Shown piece after piece: positions 53,233-62,180 of a stretch of DNA of 64,000 bases. The stretch covers positions 3,481,501 through 3,545,500 of the forward strand of contig NZ_BLIN01000005.1 in assembly GCF_009811555.1 (NCBI RefSeq). Reading direction: 5' to 3'. A program made the translations under genes and the position numbers. Origin of the DNA: Streptomyces caniferus (GTDB lineage: Bacteria > Actinomycetota > Actinomycetes > Streptomycetales > Streptomycetaceae). Below the pieces are notes generated by a model. That model did no database searches. It saw only the letters and a list, made by a program, of their open reading frames with translations, and was not told where the DNA came from. Positions within the stretch are counted from its first letter, which is position 1. Every line of letters begins with the position of its first letter.

Positions 53233-54173
53233 GCGTCACCACCCTCGTCCTGCTAGTGGCCGCGGCCGTCGCCGTGGCGCTGGGCGCCGCCGCCCTGCAC
53301 ACCGCCCGCGCCCTGCGCCGCCAGATCGCCGAGCTGCACGCCGAGCTCGGCGCGGCCCGCCAGGACACCGTCGCGGGCGCCGCGGCGGCGCACCCGGCCG
53401 CGGCGACCATCCCGGCCGCCCGCACCGGCCAGGCCGCCGAGACCCCGCTCGCGGACATACGTGCTGCCGTCGCCGACGCCCTGGCCGAGGAGCGCGAGCG
53501 CGAACTGGCCGAGGCCCGCGCCTTCTGGGCCGCACAGGAGGCCAGGGACGCCGCCGACGCGCCATCGCTGCTCGGCGGCCTCGTCGGACTCGGCGACGAG
53601 GGCCTCCTCGACCCCCGCGAGCTGCCCGAGCGCCAGGACCCCGACCGGCTCGACACCCAGCCGTTCCTGCCCCGCCAGGCGGACCTGGCCGGGCTCGAAC
53701 CGCTGCTGGGCCAGGACGCCCTGGAGGCGATGGACGCGCTGGAGTCCATGGACGCCCTGGACGCGCCGGAGTTGGAGCCGGTCGAGGAGACCGAGTCCGC
53801 CGAGCTGGCCGCCGCGCGCCGGCGCCACCCCTCGCACCCCGACTTCTCCCCGTCCCCGGCGATCAGTGATCACGAGCGCACCGTCGCGCGCCTGGAGGAG
53901 CTGGCGCGGCAGGCGACCCCGCTCGCGGACGTACGCCCCGGCCCCCTGGGCACCCTGGATGTCTATGTCTTCACCGACGGCACCACGCTCTGCCTGACCC
54001 CCGGGCAGCGCGAGACCGCGGAGCGCGTGGCCGGTGCACTGCACGCGGGGCACGCCCCCGTGCTGCTGGGCGGCTCCGGTATCTCCGGCGCGTATGCGCT
54101 GACCTTCTCCTGGGGCGAGAACCGCGAGGAGAGCGTCTACGTCCTCGCCGACCGCGTCATCGCCTCGCTCTGA
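53229..54173 (+). CDS. Membrane-anchored protein of unknown function, acidic
   Basis: 314 residues. One N-terminal helix (TTLVLLVAAAVAVALGAAAL), then a coiled-coil-like region (TARALRRQIAELHAELGAAR), an Ala-rich stretch and a long acidic middle (AMDALESMDALDAPELEPVE). The C-terminal ~110 residues look folded: TVARLEELARQATPLADVRP, then TLDVYVFTDGTTLCLTPG and AYALTFSWGENREESVYVLA. I recognise no enzyme family. An AGAGAGG site precedes the ATG, which is coupled to the 53017 ORF. Confidence 0.72.
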   Translation: MSVTTLVLLVAAAVAVALGAAALHTARALRRQIAELHAELGAARQDTVAGAAAAHPAAATIPAARTGQAAETPLADIRAAVADALAEERERELAEARAFWAAQEARDAADAPSLLGGLVGLGDEGLLDPRELPERQDPDRLDTQPFLPRQADLAGLEPLLGQDALEAMDALESMDALDAPELEPVEETESAELAAARRRHPSHPDFSPSPAISDHERTVARLEELARQATPLADVRPGPLGTLDVYVFTDGTTLCLTPGQRETAERVAGALHAGHAPVLLGGSGISGAYALTFSWGENREESVYVLADRVIASL

Positions 54174-54192
54174 CCCGGCGCGGCGGCTCGCC

Positions 54193-54552
54193 TCAGCAGC
54201 GTTCCGCCGCCGCCCGTACGCATCGCACGGCCTCCGCCAGTTCCTCGGCGGGGGCCACTTTCGCGTCAGAATCCCCCGTTCCGTCGGCCATCCGCACCGC
54301 CGCGGCCCGCAGCGCCTCGACGAGGTCATGGCCGGCCACCGCCAGCTGGTCGCCGGCCGCGAACACCCCGGCGTCCGGCAGTTCGTACGGCGGCTCCCCC
54401 GGCCGCTCGATCAGCTGTGCCCTGGTCGCCAACTGGCGTGCCAGCGCCAGTCCTTCGGCCGCGGCACCGTGGTGGAGCCTGCTCTGCGGCAGCGCCCGGA
54501 GGCGGTCGGCGAGGGCGTCCACGGCGGTCTGCAAGGGGGTCACGTCAAGCAC
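54193..54552 (-). CDS. Small helical protein of unknown function
   Basis: 119 residues from a GTG. It is almost all helix (TAVDALADRLRALPQSRLHH and EELAEAVRCVRAAAERC), with two cysteines near the C-terminus and no signal or membrane segment. It is convergent with the 53229 gene, with 20 bp between. No family is recognised. Confidence 0.6.
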   Translation of the reverse strand: MLDVTPLQTAVDALADRLRALPQSRLHHGAAAEGLALARQLATRAQLIERPGEPPYELPDAGVFAAGDQLAVAGHDLVEALRAAAVRMADGTGDSDAKVAPAEELAEAVRCVRAAAERC

Positions 54553-54650
54553 GCCGTGAGCCTATGCGCCACCCCGGGGTGGTTGCCAACGCCCGAACGC
54601 TCAGGCACGGTGGGCTGAAGAACCAGCATCGACCGCGTCCGGAGGCGCCG

Positions 54651-54878
54651 ATGTCTCAGCTCTTCTCCGAAGAGACCCACCGGAACATGCTCTCCCGTAT
54701 CCCGCACTGCACCGGCCGGGAAATCTCCGACTGGCTCCGCACGGTTGAGGAAGGCCCCGCTCTCTTCCGTTTCGATGAAAAAGTCAGCTGGCTGCGTGGC
54801 GAGCACAATCTCGCCTATGGCCACGCCAAGGCAATCGTCCATGAACACGACCTCAGGCGCGCCGCGCGCAAGTTCTGA
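54651..54878 (+). CDS. DUF4287 domain-containing protein
   Basis: 75 residues, a single small domain. TGREISDWLRTVEEGPALFR and VSWLRGEHNLAYGHAKAIVHEHD match the DUF4287 pattern, with W-L-R and G-x-x-x-A-x-A-I-V-x-x-H. The function is unknown; related domains occur in helical DNA-linked or stress proteins of actinobacteria. The ATG follows GGAGG. A terminator hairpin follows. Confidence 0.8.
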   Translation: MSQLFSEETHRNMLSRIPHCTGREISDWLRTVEEGPALFRFDEKVSWLRGEHNLAYGHAKAIVHEHDLRRAARKF

Positions 54879-54937
54879 GCCGCGGTGACGGGGCTCGGCC
54901 CCGGTCCGGCTCGGGACATTCCTCCTTCACCATGCCG

Positions 54938-54970
54938 AAGGGCCCGCGGGCATATTGCCCGCGGGCCCTT
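54938..54970. terminator. Terminator hairpin
   Basis: A perfect 14-bp stem AAGGGCCCGCGGGC (54938-54951 with 54957-54970) with loop ATATT separates the convergent DUF4287 and Bax-inhibitor-like genes. Confidence 0.8.
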
Positions 54971-55013
54971 CGTATGGCGCGTACGGCGTTTCCGCGCCCG
55001 CGCCGTTTCGGGG

Positions 55014-55874
55014 TCAGTCGCCCCGGAGGATCGAGATCAGCCGCAGCATCTCCATGTAGATCCACACCAGCGTCAGCGTCAGGCCGAACGCCGCCAGCCA
55101 GGACTCCTCGCGCGGAGCGCCGTAGGCGATGCCGTCCTCGACCTGCTTGAAGTCCAGGGCCAGGAACAGCGCACCGAGGACCACGCCCACGATGCCGAAG
55201 ACGATGCCCAGGCCGCCGCTGCGGAAGCCGAGGCCCTCACCGCCGCCGAACGCCATGAACAGGACGTTGACCAGCGACAGCAGGACGAATCCCATGGCCG
55301 CGATCATCACGAAGCGGGTGAAGCGGGCGGTGACCCGCACGATCCGCGTCTTGTAGGCCACCAGCATGGCGACGAACACCGCCATCGTGCCCAGCACCGC
55401 CTGCATGGGGGCGCCGTGCATGTTCGGCAGCATGTTGATGTAGCCGCTGAGCGCGCCGAGGAAGACTCCCTCCAGGGCCGCGTACGCCAGGATCAGCACG
55501 GGCGACGGCTTGCGCTTGAAGGACTGCACGAGCGCCAGCACCATCGCGACCAGAGCGGCGCCGACGGCGAAGCCGAGGCTCTGGGTCAGGAAGAGCCAGC
55601 CGACGGTGGCGCCCGCGATGACCGTGCCGAGCGTCATGCCCGTGCGCGCGACGACGTCGTCCATCGTCATCGGGCGGGTCTGCGGCGCGTACTGCGGCGG
55701 CGCCTGGGTGGCCTGCTGCGGGTCCTGGGCGTAGGGGTTGCCCCCCTGCGCGTAGGGGTTGGTTCCGGCGTACGGGTTGGCGGCGCCCCCGGCCTGCGGC
55801 GGCGCGTTGAAGCCCGCGTAGCCGGTGTCGCGGCTGAACCCCCGTCGCGAGAAGACCGGGTTGCTGCTCCTCAT
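55014..55874 (-). CDS. Bax inhibitor-1/YccA family membrane protein
   Basis: 286 residues. The first ~70 are a cytoplasmic Pro/Tyr/Gln-rich tail with N-P-Y-A repeats (NPYAGTNPYAQGGNPYAQ). Seven helices follow: TLGTVIAGATVGWLFLTQS, FAVGAALVAMVLALVQ, and so on, with the conserved acidic end VWIYMEMLRLISILRG. In bacteria these proteins form calcium-leak-like channels or stress factors. A GGAGGAG site lies just before the ATG at 55874. The family identity is clear, the role here is not. Confidence 0.9.
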   Translation of the reverse strand: MRSSNPVFSRRGFSRDTGYAGFNAPPQAGGAANPYAGTNPYAQGGNPYAQDPQQATQAPPQYAPQTRPMTMDDVVARTGMTLGTVIAGATVGWLFLTQSLGFAVGAALVAMVLALVQSFKRKPSPVLILAYAALEGVFLGALSGYINMLPNMHGAPMQAVLGTMAVFVAMLVAYKTRIVRVTARFTRFVMIAAMGFVLLSLVNVLFMAFGGGEGLGFRSGGLGIVFGIVGVVLGALFLALDFKQVEDGIAYGAPREESWLAAFGLTLTLVWIYMEMLRLISILRGD

Positions 55875-56572
55875 CTCACTCCTCCATGGCCGCCGTGCGC
55901 GGCCTTGACGGCAAGCGTAATGGCTTGGCAAAGGGACGTCGCTAGTTCTTGAGCAGGATCTTTCCCCGAACTCGTGCCGACACGTCCTCCATGAGGAGGA
56001 CGTACGAGGAGGCGGAGAGGTGCCCGGACCGGGGCCCGGCCGCCGGCGCACGGTCGGCGGCCGCCCCGCCCTTACACCCTCGCGTCACCCCGTCACCGGC
56101 ATTCCATGTATTCGATCTCTTGCCGTGTTCTTGCCGTTGCCTTGCCGCGCTCTCACGGCCCTCTTGCCGGCGCCTTGTCGTTGTCCTGCCACTCTCCGGT
56201 CGCGGCCTTGCCGCCACCGTCGTCCGTTGCCGTCGCGCGATGCCTCCGTGCTCGAACTGTCATTTCCTTCCGCTTCCCCGCGGCGCCTTCCCCTGCCGCT
56301 ACGCACGGAATCCGATAAATGTCTGATCGCAACGGGCGTCACATGAACGCGGGAAGCAACCGATTCGCAGGGGTGCCCGTCTTCCCTGCTGGCCGGAGCC
56401 TGCCCCGGCGGATGGATCGCACGACTGACGCATGGTCACGGTCCGAACGCCGGAGTGCCCTTCCCGACGCTCCCTCGACTCACGGTCCGTAGCACTATGG
56501 ATGCGATCGGTTGTAATCCTGGGGGATAGATAGGGCTATTCTGGCGGGAAACAGTAGCGAAAGAGGGTTGAG
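55875..56572. other. Gene-free 700-bp region before the teichoic-acid-type genes
   Basis: No credible frame. A 9-bp hairpin ACGTCCTCC (55982-55990 with 55995-56003) is near the left end. From ~56105 to ~56215 CTTGCCG-like heptads recur. TATTCT at 56537-56542 could be a -10 box for the gene at 56573; TTGTAA lies 20 bp upstream, a wide spacer. Confidence 0.5.
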
Positions 56573-59425
56573 GTGCCTGTGCCTGACGTCTCAGTAGTCG
56601 TCATCGTCTACAACGACGCCGACCGGTTGCCGACCGCGGTCCAGTCCGTACTGGACCAAACGCTCCGGGACGTCGAGGTGGTGATCGTCGACGACTGCAG
56701 CACCGACCGTTCTTTCGAAGTGGCACAGCAACTCGCGGCCGGTCATCCCGGGCGGATCAGAGCCTTCCAGCTGCCGGAGAACAGCGGTGCGGGGGGCGAG
56801 CCGCGGAACGTCGGTATCCAGCACACCCAGGGCCGGTACGTCATGTTCCTGGACAGTGATGACGTCCTGGAACACAACGCCTGCAGAAATATGCTGGAGG
56901 CGGCGGAGGAAACCGGGTCGGATATTGTTTCCGGTCTGTGCGTCCGGCTGCACCTGGACACCCGCAATCAGAAGCGGGACGAGTGGTACGCCTGGCTGTA
57001 TTCCACGACCCGTACGCTGGAGTCCGTCACGGAATTGCCGGACCTGTTTGTGTGGGACACCCTTTCCACCAACAAGTGCTACCGCCGGGATTTCCTCGTC
57101 GAGAACAATCTCCGATTCCCCAAGGGAATGTTCTACGAGGACCTGATGTTTATCGCCGACGCATATCTCGCGGCCCGGCGCATCACCCTGATCCCCAATC
57201 AGGTCTATTTCTGGCACGTCCATGAGCAGGCCGCCGTGAAGTCGGTGACGAACCGGCGCCACGAAATGAGCAACTTCGCCCACCGGCTGGAAATCCACCG
57301 GCGTATCGACGCCCTGCTGGCGGCGCGCGGGCTGACCGAGATGAAGCTCGCCAAGGACGTCAAATTCCTCAAGCACGACCTGGTGCTGCATCTGCGGGAT
57401 CTGCCGTTCCGGGACGATTCCTACCGCCAGGAGTTCGCGGAACTCTCCCGGGAATACCTCGCGAGCATCGCCCCCGAGGCGTACGACCGTGTGCAGCCGA
57501 TACAGGCCATCTGTGCGTACCTGCTCCAGCAGGGTGACTGGGACAACCTGATCCCGGCCGTCGACACGCTCATCAACCGCGACAAGCTCTCCTCGCCGCT
57601 CGCCGAGCACGACGGGCGGATCTACTGGTGCGACGGCTACACCGACGACCCGTTCGGGCGCGGCGTGCTGGACGTGACCGACCTCGGCTACCACGAGAAG
57701 TCGGTCAACCAGCTGTTCCTGCGCAACCAGCTCACCGGCTTCGACGAGTCCGGCAGGTCCGTCTCGCTGACCGGCCGGATCACCAATCCGCTGGGCGTCG
57801 TCCCGCCCGGCGCGCAGCTCAAGGGCGAGCTGGAGTTCAGCGCCCGGCGGCGCAGCCTGCAGTCCTTCCACTTCCCGGTGCGGGTGCTGCGCCACGACGG
57901 CGACGCCATCCACTGGGAGACCGTCGCCGACCTCACCGCGAAGCTGCGCCCGCTGGGCATCGTCGACACCATCTGGGACGTCCGGCTGCGCCTGGACGTC
58001 GACGGGGTGCGCACCACGACCCGGCTCACCGTCGCCGACACCGAGCTGTCCGGCGGGCTGCCGGTGCGGCCGCGGCTGTCGCGGATGGTCGCCGACCACC
58101 TCGAACCGCATGTCTCGGCCAAGGGCCATCTCGCGTTCCGCCTGGTCAGCGAGAACCGCAACGCCGAGCGCGTCCAGGAGCTGATCAACCGCGGGGTGCG
58201 CGGCAGGCCGGGCACGCTGGCCAAGACCGGCTACCGCAAGGCGAAGGAGCTGCGCAAGAAGGTCACCTCCGGCGACAACAAGCTCCGCGCCTACCACGAG
58301 GTGTTCAGCCGGCTGCCGATCAAGAAGCGCACGGTGGTCTTCGAGAGCCACCTCGGCAAGCAGTACAGCGACAGCCCGCGCGCGATCTACGAGGAGATGC
58401 GCCGGCAGGGCCTGGAGTTCGAGGCGATCTGGTCGTACGCCGGGTCCCCGAAGAACTTCCCGAAGGGCGTCACGCTCGTACGGCGCTGGTCGCTGCCCTA
58501 CCTCAAGGCGCTGGCGCAGGCCGAGTTCTGGGTGGACAACCAGAGCTATCCTCTCAAGCTCACCAAGCGTCCGGAGACCACCTACATCCAGACCTGGCAC
58601 GGCTCGGCGCTGAAGAACATGGGCTTCGACCAGCCGGCACTGAAGGCGCAGACCCGCCAGCAGCAGGCGGCGCAGCAGCGCTCGCTGGACCGCTTCGACC
58701 GGTTCCTGATCCGCTCCGAGCACGATGTGCACACCCTCGCCAGGGCCTTCCGGCTCAAGGAGAAGACCCTGCTGCGGGTGGGGTACCCCCGTAATGACGC
58801 ACTGGTCCGCACCCGGCAGCGGGAAGCGGCACTCGGAGCGCGCGAACGCGGGCCGCTGGCGGCCCAGTTGGGCATTCCCGCCGACAAGACGGTGCTGCTC
58901 TACGCACCGACCTTCCGCAAGACCGGCGGCCGCCACGCGCGCTTCGAATTGCCCTTCGACGTGGAGCGCTTCGCCGATCACTTCGGCGACCGCTACGTCC
59001 TCCTGGTGCGCTCGCACTACCTCAATCATGTGGTGCTGCCCCCGACCGTGGAGGGCCGGGTCATCGACGTATCGGCGCGCCACGACGTGACGCCCCTGCT
59101 GGAGCTGGCCGACGGGCTGATCACCGACTATTCCTCGGTGATGTTCGACTATGCGCTGCTCGACCGTCCGCTGGTGTTCTTCACCTACGACTACGACGAG
59201 TATGTGCACGAGGACCGGGGCACCTACTTCGATCTGCTGGAGCATGCGCCGGGCCCGGTGGTCCGCACCGAGGAAGATTTCCACCAGGCGATCAAGTCGT
59301 TCGAGTCGCAGTCTGCGGAATACGCGAAGAGCCGCAAGGAATTCGTCGCCAAGTTCGGAGAATACGACCAGGGCAACGCCGCCCAGAGCATCGTCGATCA
59401 GTTTTTCGCGCAGTGGAGCCGTTGA
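56573..59425 (+). CDS. Bifunctional GT2 glycosyltransferase / CDP-glycerol glycerophosphotransferase (TagF-like) fusion
   Basis: 950 residues. N-terminal GT2 (~5-230): VSVVVIVYNDADRLPTAVQS, DDCSTDRS, and the metal motif FLDSDDV. The middle (~330-530) is a beta-rich accessory region. The C-terminal TagF-like domain (~584-945) has KKRTVVFESHLGKQYSDSPR, TYIQTWHGSALKNMGFD with the catalytic-type His, LLYAPTFRKTGG and GLITDYSSVMFDYALLD. The fused enzyme would add sugar and (CDP-derived) polyol-phosphate units to wall teichoic-acid-like polymers. The GTG start has an AGAGGG site. It is coupled to the GT4 gene (TGATG). A distal LCP gene could attach the product. Confidence 0.88.
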   Translation: MPVPDVSVVVIVYNDADRLPTAVQSVLDQTLRDVEVVIVDDCSTDRSFEVAQQLAAGHPGRIRAFQLPENSGAGGEPRNVGIQHTQGRYVMFLDSDDVLEHNACRNMLEAAEETGSDIVSGLCVRLHLDTRNQKRDEWYAWLYSTTRTLESVTELPDLFVWDTLSTNKCYRRDFLVENNLRFPKGMFYEDLMFIADAYLAARRITLIPNQVYFWHVHEQAAVKSVTNRRHEMSNFAHRLEIHRRIDALLAARGLTEMKLAKDVKFLKHDLVLHLRDLPFRDDSYRQEFAELSREYLASIAPEAYDRVQPIQAICAYLLQQGDWDNLIPAVDTLINRDKLSSPLAEHDGRIYWCDGYTDDPFGRGVLDVTDLGYHEKSVNQLFLRNQLTGFDESGRSVSLTGRITNPLGVVPPGAQLKGELEFSARRRSLQSFHFPVRVLRHDGDAIHWETVADLTAKLRPLGIVDTIWDVRLRLDVDGVRTTTRLTVADTELSGGLPVRPRLSRMVADHLEPHVSAKGHLAFRLVSENRNAERVQELINRGVRGRPGTLAKTGYRKAKELRKKVTSGDNKLRAYHEVFSRLPIKKRTVVFESHLGKQYSDSPRAIYEEMRRQGLEFEAIWSYAGSPKNFPKGVTLVRRWSLPYLKALAQAEFWVDNQSYPLKLTKRPETTYIQTWHGSALKNMGFDQPALKAQTRQQQAAQQRSLDRFDRFLIRSEHDVHTLARAFRLKEKTLLRVGYPRNDALVRTRQREAALGARERGPLAAQLGIPADKTVLLYAPTFRKTGGRHARFELPFDVERFADHFGDRYVLLVRSHYLNHVVLPPTVEGRVIDVSARHDVTPLLELADGLITDYSSVMFDYALLDRPLVFFTYDYDEYVHEDRGTYFDLLEHAPGPVVRTEEDFHQAIKSFESQSAEYAKSRKEFVAKFGEYDQGNAAQSIVDQFFAQWSR

Positions 59426-60594
59426 TGACCGAGTCGTACGCAGCCGAGCCGCGGGACATCTTCTTCGTCTCCAACAGCGTCAACGAGATGGGCGGCATCA
59501 CGAGTTGGTCGCACCAGATGGCGCGCCTGTTCAGTGAGCGCGGCCACCGGGTGCACATCGTGGGCGTGGTGCCGCCTCCCGAGGGACGGGTCCATGAGCT
59601 GGCGGCCGTCCTGCCGTTCGAGACGACCACGCTCTACTCCGAGCATCCGCCGACCGTCCGCCCGGCGCGCGGCCTCAAGGGCAGGCTCAACCTCGTCGAG
59701 CAGCGCCGCCGCGCCGCCCGCGAGGCCGGTATGCAGGAGCAGGCGGCCAAGATGAGCGCGCTGTTCCGGGCGGCGAAGCCGGGCGGCGTCGTGATCGTCA
59801 CCCAGGTGTGGGCGATGGAGTGGGTCGCGCTGGCCGACACCGCGGGTCTGACGGTGATCGGAATGAGCCATGAATCGTTCGACACCTGCCGCAAGTCGTC
59901 CCGCTTCGGCCGGGTCAAGCGGTTTTACGGAGATGTCGACCGAATGCTGACGCTCACCCGGGAGGACGCCGACCGCTGGATCCGGCAGCGGATGGACAAC
60001 GTCGGCTTCATGCCGAACCCGCTGCCGTTCTTCCCGGAGGTCCCCTCGGACCGCTCCCACAAGTGTGTGGTCAGCATCGGCCGGCTCCACGAGGAGAAGG
60101 GCGTGGACCTGCTGCTGGACGCCTGGGCGAAGGTCGCGCCGCAGCACCCCGACTGGACGCTGCGGCTCTACGGCTCCGGCGAGGAAGAGGAGGCGCTGCG
60201 CAAGCAGGCCGCGGAACTGGGGATCACCGCCACGGTCGAGTGGATGGGCCGGACCAACGATGTCCCCGGCGCGCTCCGGGACGGCGCGGTCTTCGCACTC
60301 AGCTCCCGCGGCGAGGGCTTCCCGCTGGCCCCCATGGAGGCCATGGCAACGGCCGTACCGTGCGTGGCGTTCGACGTGGCGCCCGGCGTCCACGAGATCA
60401 TCTCGGACGGCGTGGACGGCCTCCTCGCTCCCCCGGGCAACGTCACCGAATTCGCCCGGCACCTCGACACCCTGATGTCCGACAAGACCCTCCGGGACAC
60501 CATGGGTGAAACGGCCCGCGAGAACATCCAGCGATTCTCCACCGAGGAGATCGTCAGCCGCTGGGAGAGCCTGTTCGCCCTCGTGGAGCGCTGA
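59425..60594 (+). CDS. GT4-family glycosyltransferase
   Basis: 389 residues, GT-B fold. The N-terminal domain starts FFVSNSVNEMGGITSWSHQM (acceptor side with glycine loop). The C-terminal domain has VVSIGRLHEEKGVDLLLDAW and the donor-binding ALSSRGEGFPLAPMEAMATA (E-x-x-x-x-x-x-x-E pattern), then EIISDGVDGLLAPPGN. It transfers a sugar from a nucleotide donor to the growing polymer. The ATG overlaps the stop of the GT2-TagF gene by one base, and GGAG lies 6 bp upstream, so the two are one operon. Confidence 0.92.
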   Translation: MTESYAAEPRDIFFVSNSVNEMGGITSWSHQMARLFSERGHRVHIVGVVPPPEGRVHELAAVLPFETTTLYSEHPPTVRPARGLKGRLNLVEQRRRAAREAGMQEQAAKMSALFRAAKPGGVVIVTQVWAMEWVALADTAGLTVIGMSHESFDTCRKSSRFGRVKRFYGDVDRMLTLTREDADRWIRQRMDNVGFMPNPLPFFPEVPSDRSHKCVVSIGRLHEEKGVDLLLDAWAKVAPQHPDWTLRLYGSGEEEEALRKQAAELGITATVEWMGRTNDVPGALRDGAVFALSSRGEGFPLAPMEAMATAVPCVAFDVAPGVHEIISDGVDGLLAPPGNVTEFARHLDTLMSDKTLRDTMGETARENIQRFSTEEIVSRWESLFALVER

Positions 60595-60620
60595 GGGGGG
60601 GGCCGCTGAGGCGGCCGCGT

Positions 60621-60670
60621 ACCGAGTGAGAGGGGCCGCCGGGAATGCCCGGCGGCCCCTCTCACTCGGT
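60621..60670. terminator. Bidirectional terminator hairpin
   Basis: A perfect 23-bp stem (60621-60643 with 60648-60670) with loop AATG lies between the convergent GT4 and ketosynthase genes. Confidence 0.85.
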
Positions 60671-60689
60671 CCCGCACCTCAGGCGGTGG

Positions 60690-61904
60690 TCACTTGGTGA
60701 ACACCAGGCTCACGTTGTGGCCGCCGAAGCCGAAGGAGTTGGCCAGGGAGGCGTTCCACCGGCCGGTGCGGTTCTCGCCCCGGATCACGTCGAGGTCGAT
60801 CCTCGGGTCGAGGGTGTCGAGGTTGCGGACGGCGGGCGCCACGCCGTCCTTGAGGGCCAGCAGCGCCGCCAGCGCGCCGACCGCGCCGGAGGCGCCCAGC
60901 ATGTGGCCGGTCATGGACTTCGTGGCCGTGACGCAGGCATGGGTGCCCACGGCACGGCCGATCGCCTCGGCCTCCGCCAGGTCGCCGGACTCGGTGGAGG
61001 TGGCGTGGGCGTGTACGTGGCCGATGTCCTGCGGGGTCAGTTCCGCGTCCCGCAGGGCCGTTTCGATGGCGTGGACCTGGCCCGCCGCGTCGGAGGCCGT
61101 GATGTGGTTCGCGCTGGAGCTCACGGCGCTGCCGCCCAGCGTGCCGTACGTCCGGGCGCCGCGGGCCCGCGCGAACTCGGCGCGCTCCAGGACCATGATT
61201 CCCACGCCCTCGCCCATGACGAAGCCGCTGCGGTCCACATCGAACGGGCGGGAGACCGACTCCGGGTCCTCGGACCGCGTGGAGAGCGCCTTCATCTGGG
61301 CGAAGGCGGCGATGGTGAACGGGTGCAGACAGGCCTCGACGCCACCCGCGACCACCACGTCCACCCGCCCGGCCCGGAGCAGGTCGAGGCCCAGCGCGAG
61401 CGCCTCGGCCCCGGACGCACAGGCGCTGACGGGCGTCCTGGCCCCGCCCTTGGCGCCGAGGTCCATGCTCACCCAGGCGGCCGGTCCGTTGGGCATGAGC
61501 ATCGGGACCGCGAACGGCGAGAGCCGGCGCGCCCCGGACGTCTCGAAGAGGTCGTCCTGGCCGAGCGTGGTGAGCACACCGCCGGTACCGGTACCGATGA
61601 CCACGGCCAGCCGTTCGGGCTCGACCCCGGGTGCGCCGGCGTCCCCCCAGGCCTCCCTGGAGGCGAGCAGCGCGAGCTGCTCGCCGCGGTCCAGCTTCCG
61701 GACTTCCACACGGGGCAGCGCGGCCGCGGGGTCCTCGGTGAGGCCGGCCGCGATGCTCACCGGGAGGCCGGTGGCCCACTCCTCCTCCAGCGCGCGCACG
61801 CCCGACTTCCCCGCCAGCAGCCCCGACCAGGACGATGACGCATCGGCGCCGACCGGAGTCATCGCTCCGACACCCGTCACCAGCACCTGACCGTTCTCGG
61901 TCAT
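60690..61904 (-). CDS. Beta-ketoacyl-ACP synthase (FabF/KAS-II type)
   Basis: 404 residues. The catalytic triad is complete: Cys in PVSACASGAEALALG (~163), His in HVHAHATSTESGDLAEA (~300) and His in SMTGHMLGASGAVGAL (~335). The C-terminal SFGFGGHNVSLVF is also typical. It condenses malonyl-ACP with acyl-ACP. It is a single gene, with no ACP or ketoreductase beside it. That is unlike the main fatty-acid operon, so it may serve a specialised or backup chain-extension role. An AGGAGACGGAG site precedes the ATG. Confidence 0.92.
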   Translation of the reverse strand: MTENGQVLVTGVGAMTPVGADASSSWSGLLAGKSGVRALEEEWATGLPVSIAAGLTEDPAAALPRVEVRKLDRGEQLALLASREAWGDAGAPGVEPERLAVVIGTGTGGVLTTLGQDDLFETSGARRLSPFAVPMLMPNGPAAWVSMDLGAKGGARTPVSACASGAEALALGLDLLRAGRVDVVVAGGVEACLHPFTIAAFAQMKALSTRSEDPESVSRPFDVDRSGFVMGEGVGIMVLERAEFARARGARTYGTLGGSAVSSSANHITASDAAGQVHAIETALRDAELTPQDIGHVHAHATSTESGDLAEAEAIGRAVGTHACVTATKSMTGHMLGASGAVGALAALLALKDGVAPAVRNLDTLDPRIDLDVIRGENRTGRWNASLANSFGFGGHNVSLVFTK

Positions 61905-61917
61905 CTCCGTCTCCTCT

Positions 61918-61959
61918 GATCTCGTAGAAACTGCACAAAGCCCTTGACGATCTCGTAGA
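61918..61959 (-). promoter_or_regulatory. Direct repeats before the ketosynthase gene
   Basis: GATCTCGTAGA occurs at 61918-61928 and 61949-61959, 31 bp apart (about three helical turns), just upstream of the start codon. A cooperative regulator site is likely. Confidence 0.5.
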
Positions 61960-62106
61960 CATCATCTCAACAATCAGCTCGGCAAACAGGCGAGGAGCAG
62001 ACCGAGTTCGGCGACGGTGAGTTGTCACCTCTCCACAATTGCGTGCGGGGTCGCCGCGCTGAGCGGAAGCGTGACCCTCCGAGCCGTTCCGGCGACCCGA
62101 CAGCCG

Positions 62107-62180
62107 ATCACCGATCCCTGACGCTTGAGCCCTGATCCCTGACCCTGATCCCTGATCCCTGATCCCCGACTCCTGCCCTG
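62107..62180. repeat. Short tandem CCTGATC repeat
   Basis: About six copies of the heptamer CCTGATC or close variants, perfect in the middle (62141-62165). It is a slippage-prone microsatellite in a gene-free region. Confidence 0.75.
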
